NCBI GenBank assembly: GCA_017419465.1
Contig: JAFOLE010000208.1
Location: forward strand, 1 to 10,927
Direction of reading: 5' to 3'
Source of the DNA: Solobacterium sp.
Lineage (GTDB): Bacteria; Bacillota_I; Bacilli_A; Erysipelotrichales; Erysipelotrichaceae
Length of the DNA: 10,927 nt
Shown piece by piece: positions 6,730 through 10,927 of the stretch. A program made the position numbers and the translations under genes. The notes beneath the pieces are model-generated. The model searched no databases. It had not been told where the DNA came from and saw nothing but the letters and a program-made list of their open reading frames with translations. Position 1 is the first letter of the stretch, and each line of letters begins with the position of its first letter.

Positions 6730-8334
6730 TTACTCTACACCGATGATGAAGCAGTAGACCGGCTGTTCGCCCTTCTGTACTTCAACATCCACTTCATAGG
6801 TGTTTTCGATGTACTCGGAAACCGCTTTGGTCTCTTCGTCCGTCGCATCCTGTCCCTGGATAATCGTTACGATCTCACTGTCTTCATCGACCATCTGATT
6901 GATCAGGCGGCAGGTCGCATCGGTCTTTTCCCGGCTGGTCAAAACGATATTCTTATTCAGAATACCCATATAGTCGCCTTCATGGATTTCACGGCCTTCA
7001 ATGGTCGTATTCTTGATGGCATAGGTAACCTGTCCGGATTTGACTTCGGAAATGCCTTCCTTCATATTTGCGGTATTCACTTCCGGTGTTTCTGCCGGAT
7101 TGAACTGAATGCATGCCGCAAGTCCCTGCGGAATCGTCTTTGTTTCAAGTACAATGATATCCTTATTCTCCGTCACATCCGCAGCCTGCTTGGCAGCCAT
7201 GATGATATTGGAGTTATTCGGAAGAATGAAGATATGACGTGCGTTCACCTTGGAGATTGCCTGAACAAAATCCTCGGTGGACGGATTCATCGTCTGTCCG
7301 CCGGAAACCACATAATCCGCACGGTAATCCTTGAACAGTTTTTCAAGACCCTTGCCAGCGCATACCGTGATGATGCCGTATTCCTGTTCTTCCGCCGGTG
7401 CTTCCGCGGCAGATTCCAGGATCGACTCATTCATCGAATCGCTTTCCGGTTCAATCTGGATCCGCATGAACTCACCGTAACGCTGTCCGAGATTCAGCGC
7501 ATCACCGGGGTTCAGTGTGGATACACGTGTCTTGATCACATCGCCGTCCACAACAACGGTAATATGATCACCAAGCGCATTCAGCTTGTCACGGAACTTC
7601 GATTCCTTGAACAGGTGTGTTCCCTGATCGGTCAGCTTCAGAATGTATTCGGTACGATAACCGGTCTTCTTCTCTGCGGTTTCGCTTCCGATTCCCTCTG
7701 CGGCTTCCTTAACAGGTTCGCCTTTGAGGTAGCTGAGGAAGCCGTTGAAGATTGCGACAAGACCGGCACCGCCGGAGTCGACACAGCCTGTTTCCTTTAA
7801 TACCGGAAGCAGTTCCGGTGTATGGTCCAGACTCTTCTGCGCTTCCTTGCAGAGGACTTCCATGTATTCTTCAATCGATGCAGACGGATGCTCTTTCATG
7901 TATGCTTCCGCTGCGTCCGTTGCTTCACGGACAACGGTAAGAATTGTTCCTTCTACCGGACGCATGACAGCCTTATAGGCCATCTTGGCGCCGTTTTTCA
8001 TTGCGGCACAGAAATCGTCTGCGCCAAGATCACTCAGTTCCTTGATTGCCTGATAGAAGCCGCGGAAAATCTGAGATGTGATAACACCCGAGTTACCGCG
8101 CGCGCCCATAAGCAGACCGCGGCTCAGAGTTTTTGCGATAACCGGAAGTTCTTCACTGCCGGATTTGAGAATCTCGCTGATGCCGTTGGAAAACGTCAGA
8201 GACATGTTTGTGCCGGTATCTCCATCCGGTACCGGAAACACGTTCAGTGCATCGACTTCCTTCTTGCGGTTGTTCAGGTTGTTACAGCCGCTCTCCAGCA
8301 TTTCCTTCAACTGTTTACCGTTCATTCGCTCCAT
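6730..8334 (-). CDS. fakA: Fatty acid kinase catalytic subunit FakA (DAK2/DegV-partner, YloV family)
   Basis: A 534-residue protein of the YloV/FakA family. It uses ATP to phosphorylate a fatty acid held by a FakB (DegV-like) partner, making acyl-phosphate for phospholipid synthesis. The N-terminal DhaL-like kinase domain (about 1-205) has NVFPVPDGDTGTNM (31-44) with Mg-binding Asp residues, GARGNSGVITSQ (77-88) and VDSGGAGLVAIF (185-196). A middle domain (about 220-300) and the C-terminal FakB-binding domain (about 315-534; SGGQTMNPST at 344-353, LPNNSNI at 371-377) follow. The middle domain lacks the Cys and HxH residues conserved in S. aureus FakA: Arg, Arg and Ser occupy positions 227, 270 and 272. 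An ATG at 8376 is in frame but lies inside asp23. The start at 8334 is preferred because AGGTGA lies 5 bp upstream and the protein then aligns with known N-termini. The gap to asp23 is 13 bp. Confidence 0.93.
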   Translation of the reverse strand: MERMNGKQLKEMLESGCNNLNNRKKEVDALNVFPVPDGDTGTNMSLTFSNGISEILKSGSEELPVIAKTLSRGLLMGARGNSGVITSQIFRGFYQAIKELSDLGADDFCAAMKNGAKMAYKAVMRPVEGTILTVVREATDAAEAYMKEHPSASIEEYMEVLCKEAQKSLDHTPELLPVLKETGCVDSGGAGLVAIFNGFLSYLKGEPVKEAAEGIGSETAEKKTGYRTEYILKLTDQGTHLFKESKFRDKLNALGDHITVVVDGDVIKTRVSTLNPGDALNLGQRYGEFMRIQIEPESDSMNESILESAAEAPAEEQEYGIITVCAGKGLEKLFKDYRADYVVSGGQTMNPSTEDFVQAISKVNARHIFILPNNSNIIMAAKQAADVTENKDIIVLETKTIPQGLAACIQFNPAETPEVNTANMKEGISEVKSGQVTYAIKNTTIEGREIHEGDYMGILNKNIVLTSREKTDATCRLINQMVDEDSEIVTIIQGQDATDEETKAVSEYIENTYEVDVEVQKGEQPVYCFIIGVE

Positions 8335-8339
8335 GACTG

Positions 8340-8345
8340 TCACCT
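8340..8345 (-). promoter_or_regulatory. Ribosome binding site of fakA
   Basis: AGGTGA on the minus strand lies 5 bp before the ATG at 8334 and just after the asp23 stop codon. It decides between the 8334 start and the longer in-frame reading from 8376. Confidence 0.75.
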
Positions 8346-8347
8346 GC

Positions 8348-8707
8348 TTACTCAATGGCCTGAACGCCCTGTACATAGACGTTCACAGCCGCAATATCCT
8401 CAGAAAGAGATTTCTGAAGAACATATTTTACTTTCTTCTGTGCTTCGTTGACCACTTCAGAGATCTTTACACCGAAGCCGACAATAATATACAGGTCAAT
8501 CTCAAGACCGTCATCTGTTCTGCGCACAACAACACCGCGGGAATAGTTTTCCTTGCGGAGCGCTTCTGCCCATCCGTCACGGAACAGTTTCTTACTGGCC
8601 ATTCCGACAACACCGTAGCATTCGGTAATAACGCCTCCTGCAAGCGACGCAACTGCATCTTCCGTGACACTGATTGCGCCATATTTTGTTTTCCGTTCTA
8701 CTGTCAT
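8348..8707 (-). CDS. Asp23/Gls24-family envelope stress protein (YloU type)
   Basis: A 119-residue single-domain Asp23/Gls24 protein, closest to Bacillus YloU. It shows KTKYGAISVTEDAVASLAGG (6-25), ECYGVVGMASKK (29-40), a central LRKENYSRGVVVRR segment (50-63) and the C-terminal VNVYVQGVQAIE. Family members are cytoplasmic or membrane-attached and linked to cell envelope homeostasis; the biochemical role is not known. Genes of this type very commonly sit directly before fakA in Firmicutes, as here. The start at 8707 is chosen over an in-frame ATG at 8776 because GAGAGG lies 7 bp upstream, the 8776 reading would run into the end of cysE, and the N-terminus then matches homologues. A TATAAT box lies about 35 bp upstream. 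Confidence 0.92.
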   Translation of the reverse strand: MTVERKTKYGAISVTEDAVASLAGGVITECYGVVGMASKKLFRDGWAEALRKENYSRGVVVRRTDDGLEIDLYIIVGFGVKISEVVNEAQKKVKYVLQKSLSEDIAAVNVYVQGVQAIE

Positions 8708-8740
8708 ATCAAAACCTCTCGCCTGTATGGCAACACGACT

Positions 8741-8746
8741 ATTATA
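8741..8746 (-). promoter_or_regulatory. Candidate promoter (-10 box) of asp23-fakA
   Basis: A perfect TATAAT on the minus strand lies in the 65-bp gap between cysE and asp23. The predicted start leaves a leader of about 27 bases containing the GAGAGG ribosome binding site. The -35 region is poor (CTGTTC at 17 bp), so an activator or weak activity is possible. Confidence 0.5.
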
Positions 8747-8750
8747 TATC

Positions 8751-8793
8751 ACACGTCCGGGAAGAACAGTATTCATTCACTCTCAGGACGTGT
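8751..8793. repeat. Inverted repeat across the cysE end and the asp23 promoter
   Basis: ACACGTCC at 8751-8758 is the perfect reverse complement of GGACGTGT at 8786-8793, with a 27-bp spacer. One arm is in the last codons of cysE, the other sits between the -35 and -10 regions of the candidate asp23 promoter. No T-run follows on the minus strand, so an ordinary terminator is unlikely. An operator or a weak RNA structure is possible. Confidence 0.35.
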
Positions 8794-9624
8794 CAGAATC
8801 TGATCCTCGCCTACCGGATGCACAATGGTGGAATACGGCGGCAGGCTCTCCAGAAGCCAGACGTTTCCGCCGACCGTGCAGTGATCCCCGATCACGGTAT
8901 TTCCGCCGAGAATGGTTGCGTTGGCATAAACGACCACATGATTTCCGATATCCGGATGACGTTTGCCGCCTTTTACCGGATTGCCGTTTTCGTCCTTTTC
9001 AAAGCTCTTGGCACCGATCGTAACACCCTGATACAGCTTTACATGATGTCCGATCGTCGCGGTTTCTCCGATAACAATACCGGTTCCATGGTCGATGCAG
9101 AAGTACTCACCGATCGTCGCGCCGGGGTTGATATCAATACCGGTCTTTTCATGGGCATATTCCGTCATGATGCGGGGAATATACGGAACGCCGATCGAAT
9201 ACAGTTCATGCGCAATACGGTAAATGCTGATCGCATAGAAACCGGGGTAACAGAGGATGACCTCCGCCATGCTTTTCGCAGCCGGGTCTCCCTCGTAGAT
9301 TGCCTGAATATCCGTATTCAGAATCCGCATGATTTTCGGAAGCCGGTTCAGAAATTCCCGGGTCATCTCTTCCGCCAGCATCATATTCTTACCGCTGAAG
9401 CAGAGCGCCGCCGACATCTCACTCTTCATATCTTCCGCAAGCTGTTCCAGAGCGGCTTCCGCGGTCAGATTGTTGTAATGGTAATATCCCGGTAACAGTA
9501 CGACCTGGGTCATCTTGATCAGCGACACGGTACGTGTGCGGTCCGCAATTCTGCGCGGCGCATTCAGATCGTTGTTGCGGGCGATGCGGATCTTCTCAAG
9601 CAGCTGTTTCATTTCTTCATTCAT
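8773..9624 (-). CDS. cysE: Serine O-acetyltransferase
   Basis: A 283-residue acetyl-CoA:serine O-acetyltransferase, making O-acetylserine for cysteine synthesis. A long helical N-terminal domain (about 1-155) is followed by a left-handed beta-helix of hexapeptide repeats (about 164-260). Catalytic candidates are D164 in GIDINPG and H179 in IDHGTGIVIGE; the loop KGGKRHPDIG (218-227) is also typical. The C-terminus ends ILTRPESE with no terminal isoleucine, so the usual docking peptide for CysK is missing. The ATG at 9624 overlaps the cysK stop as TGATG; a GTG one codon upstream (9627) is possible but less likely. GAGGAT lies about 9 bp upstream in the end of cysK. The arrangement indicates coexpression of the two steps of cysteine synthesis. 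Confidence 0.94.
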   Translation of the reverse strand: MNEEMKQLLEKIRIARNNDLNAPRRIADRTRTVSLIKMTQVVLLPGYYHYNNLTAEAALEQLAEDMKSEMSAALCFSGKNMMLAEEMTREFLNRLPKIMRILNTDIQAIYEGDPAAKSMAEVILCYPGFYAISIYRIAHELYSIGVPYIPRIMTEYAHEKTGIDINPGATIGEYFCIDHGTGIVIGETATIGHHVKLYQGVTIGAKSFEKDENGNPVKGGKRHPDIGNHVVVYANATILGGNTVIGDHCTVGGNVWLLESLPPYSTIVHPVGEDQILTRPESE

Positions 9625-10556
9625 CACAGTTCATCCTCAAACAGTCTGGTGGAAAGATAGCGGTCTGCACTGTCCGGCAGAAGGACAACGATGTTCTTTC
9701 CTTCATATGCGTCCTGCTTGGCCAGCACAATGCCCGCATGGAGTGCAGCGCCCGAAGAGATGCCGACAAGCAGTGATTCTGTTTTTCCAAACAGCCGGGC
9801 AGCCTGCAGCGCCTCATCGTCTTTGACACGGATAATCCGGTCAATCAGGGATGTATCAAGCACATCGGGAATAAACCCGCCGCCGATTCCCTGGATCCCG
9901 TGCGGGCCGGCCGGTTCTCCGGAAAGCACCGCAGAGGTATCCGGTTCCACGGCGATGATCTCCGCATCGATATGCGAGTCTTTCAGACGTCTTGCGACCC
10001 CGGTCAGTGTACCTCCGGTTCCGACTCCGGCAATAAAGACATCCACATTATTTCCAAGATCCGCGCAGATCTCCGGTCCCGTGGTTTCATAATGCGCTCT
10101 TGCGTTGGCCGGATTGCCGAACTGATCCGGAATGAACGAATCCGGGATCTCCGCCTTCAGTTCTTCTGCACGCGCAATGGCACCTTTCATGCCGTATTTC
10201 CCGTCGGAAAGAATGACTTCTGCACCGTATGCCTTCATCAGGGCGATACGTTCCTTTGACATGGTATCCGGCATGACGATGATGACACGGTATCCGTGGG
10301 AAACACCGACCGCCGCAAGTCCGATTCCGGTATTGCCGGACGTCGGTTCAATGATCGTGCTTCCGGGTTTGAGGATGCCGCGTTCTTCCGCATCCAGAAT
10401 CATAAAATATGCTGCCCGGTCCTTGGCGGATCCGGTCGCGTTGAACAGTTCAACCTTCGCAAAGAGATTTGCCTTCAGGCCGAGTTTCTCTTTCAGTTTC
10501 ACACATTCCAGGAGCGGCGTATTGCCGATCAGCTGGGTCATCGACTGTACTTTCAT
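9624..10556 (-). CDS. cysK: Cysteine synthase (O-acetylserine sulfhydrylase)
   Basis: A 310-residue fold-type II PLP enzyme that converts O-acetylserine and sulfide to cysteine and acetate in the cytosol. The PLP-binding lysine is K45 in NATGSAKDRAAY (39-50). The substrate loop PTSGNTG is at 71-77, the phosphate-binding GTGGT at 179-183, HGIQGIGGGFIP at 219-230, and the SSGA segment near 267-270 contacts the PLP ring nitrogen. The size is standard for CysK. A cystathionine beta-synthase-like role is less likely, since the protein has no extra domains and its neighbour is cysE. Upstream GAGGAG (11 bp before the ATG) overlaps the stop codon of the preceding gene (gap 15 bp), pointing to cotranscription. 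The 3' end overlaps the cysE start. Confidence 0.95.
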   Translation of the reverse strand: MKVQSMTQLIGNTPLLECVKLKEKLGLKANLFAKVELFNATGSAKDRAAYFMILDAEERGILKPGSTIIEPTSGNTGIGLAAVGVSHGYRVIIVMPDTMSKERIALMKAYGAEVILSDGKYGMKGAIARAEELKAEIPDSFIPDQFGNPANARAHYETTGPEICADLGNNVDVFIAGVGTGGTLTGVARRLKDSHIDAEIIAVEPDTSAVLSGEPAGPHGIQGIGGGFIPDVLDTSLIDRIIRVKDDEALQAARLFGKTESLLVGISSGAALHAGIVLAKQDAYEGKNIVVLLPDSADRYLSTRLFEDEL

Positions 10557-10571
10557 ATTCCTGTATTCTCC

Positions 10572-10927
10572 TCATCCCACTGCGGTATCTTCAGTCGGTG
10601 CAGCATCCGCACCGTTTTCTTCCGCAGCTCCATCCGTTCCGTCTTCTGCCGGCTCGGTTCCTTCTCCATCGGTTTCACCGTCTTCCGTATCTTCCTCTTT
10701 GGGTTCTTCAAGATATCCGTTCTTATACCACCCTTCAAAGAAGTGGGTCAGAAAGTCCGGATCTTTCTGATCCTGCCCGTAGGCATCGATCGGAATCAGA
10801 ATTTTATTTCCGTTCTCGTCAAGATAGAAGTTGCCGTTGTTGTCGGAATAGTAATGTTTGACCGCACGGTCTCCCCATTTATTGTAAATGTAATTTCCGT
10901 CTTCATCCGTCCAGTACTCCAGAACGG
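10572..10927 (-). CDS. Unidentified protein, C-terminal 117 residues, acidic tail (5' end outside the window)
   Basis: An open minus-strand frame enters from the right edge and ends at TGA (10574-10572). It gives 117 residues and is not complete. The first 45 residues are rich in aromatic residues, Asn and Gly in a loose repeat (for example EYWTDEDGNYIYNKW, then HYYSDNNGNFYLDENGNKI), weakly reminiscent of surface or cell-wall-binding repeats. A WYKNG segment follows at 66-70. The last about 45 residues are almost only Glu, Asp, Gly, Thr, Ala and Pro with no Lys or Arg after residue 76, a low-complexity acidic tail. I do not recognise the family. A surface or membrane-anchored protein with an extracellular tail is a guess. 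The reading frame is supported by being open to the edge and by the cysK ribosome binding site overlapping its stop. Confidence 0.75.
   Translation of the reverse strand, partial: VLEYWTDEDGNYIYNKWGDRAVKHYYSDNNGNFYLDENGNKILIPIDAYGQDQKDPDFLTHFFEGWYKNGYLEEPKEEDTEDGETDGEGTEPAEDGTDGAAEENGADAAPTEDTAVG

Noticed and set aside
6982..7800. 272-codon plus-strand open frame opposite fakA
   Set aside because: It lies entirely inside fakA, whose motifs are unambiguous, and its translation resembles no family. No ribosome binding site or promoter was seen.
8335..8376. Upstream ATG giving FakA 14 extra residues
   Set aside because: The extension runs back through the end of asp23, has no Shine-Dalgarno and does not match FakA N-termini; the 8334 start has AGGTGA at 5 bp.
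8708..8772. T-box or other riboswitch controlling the cysteine or asp23 genes
   Set aside because: The gap is only 65 bp, too short for a T-box leader, and none of its conserved elements is seen. The region upstream of cysK is coding.
8708..8776. Upstream ATG giving the Asp23 protein 23 extra residues
   Set aside because: It would overlap the cysE stop and include the promoter; the 8707 start has GAGAGG at 7 bp and matches YloU.
8674..9495. 273-codon plus-strand open frame opposite cysE and the asp23 promoter
   Set aside because: The minus-strand cysE with hexapeptide repeats explains this stretch; the plus-strand frame is codon-phase shadow.
1..10927. Defence island, CRISPR array, prophage, insertion sequence or secondary-metabolite cluster
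   Set aside because: No repeat-spacer pattern, transposase, integrase, terminal repeats or defence effector is visible. HerA-like proteins occur in some defence systems, but here no nuclease or SIR2 partner is adjacent and the DUF853 branch is a common chromosomal gene.

Overview
The window comes from a Gram-positive, Firmicutes-type (Bacillota) chromosome. The evidence is a PolC-type replicative polymerase, the YloU(Asp23)-FakA-RecG-RNase III gene cluster typical of that phylum, strong AGGAGG-like ribosome binding sites, and intrinsic hairpin-plus-U terminators. Base composition looks close to 50% GC by eye, which would fit a mid-GC lineage such as some Erysipelotrichia. That placement is a guess. 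Every convincing gene lies on the minus strand, so transcription runs from high to low coordinates, and there is no stretch over 115 bp without a gene.

In order of transcription: (a) 10572-10927 is the 3' end of an unidentified protein with an acidic tail, followed closely by cysK (9624-10556) and cysE (8773-9624). CysE and CysK make cysteine from serine and sulfide. (b) asp23/yloU (8348-8707) and fakA (6730-8334) form a pair with a TATAAT box upstream and a clear terminator at 6684-6707. They concern envelope stress and phosphorylation of exogenous fatty acids. (c) recG (4621-6639), rnc (3929-4609), a galactokinase-family gene (2628-3917) and a HerA-like/DUF853 ATPase (1126-2625) are packed with gaps of 11, 11 and 2 bp. 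They look like one operon from a TATAAT promoter at 6644 to a terminator at about 1072-1101. (d) polC (1-1011, its 5' part only) starts its own unit.

Most of this is housekeeping. The window does not contain an obvious new defence, mobile or biosynthetic system. The points worth attention are: a cluster order in which recG abuts rnc without fapR/plsX/fab/acpP and where rnc is followed by galK and herA instead of smc; two genes (recG, polC) with a -10 box so close to the start codon, and no Shine-Dalgarno, that leaderless or near-leaderless mRNAs are likely; RecG with unusual residues in helicase motifs II and VI; FakA lacking the conserved Cys/HxH residues of its middle domain; a galactokinase with a changed sugar-binding signature; and a CysE without the C-terminal isoleucine that normally docks into CysK.
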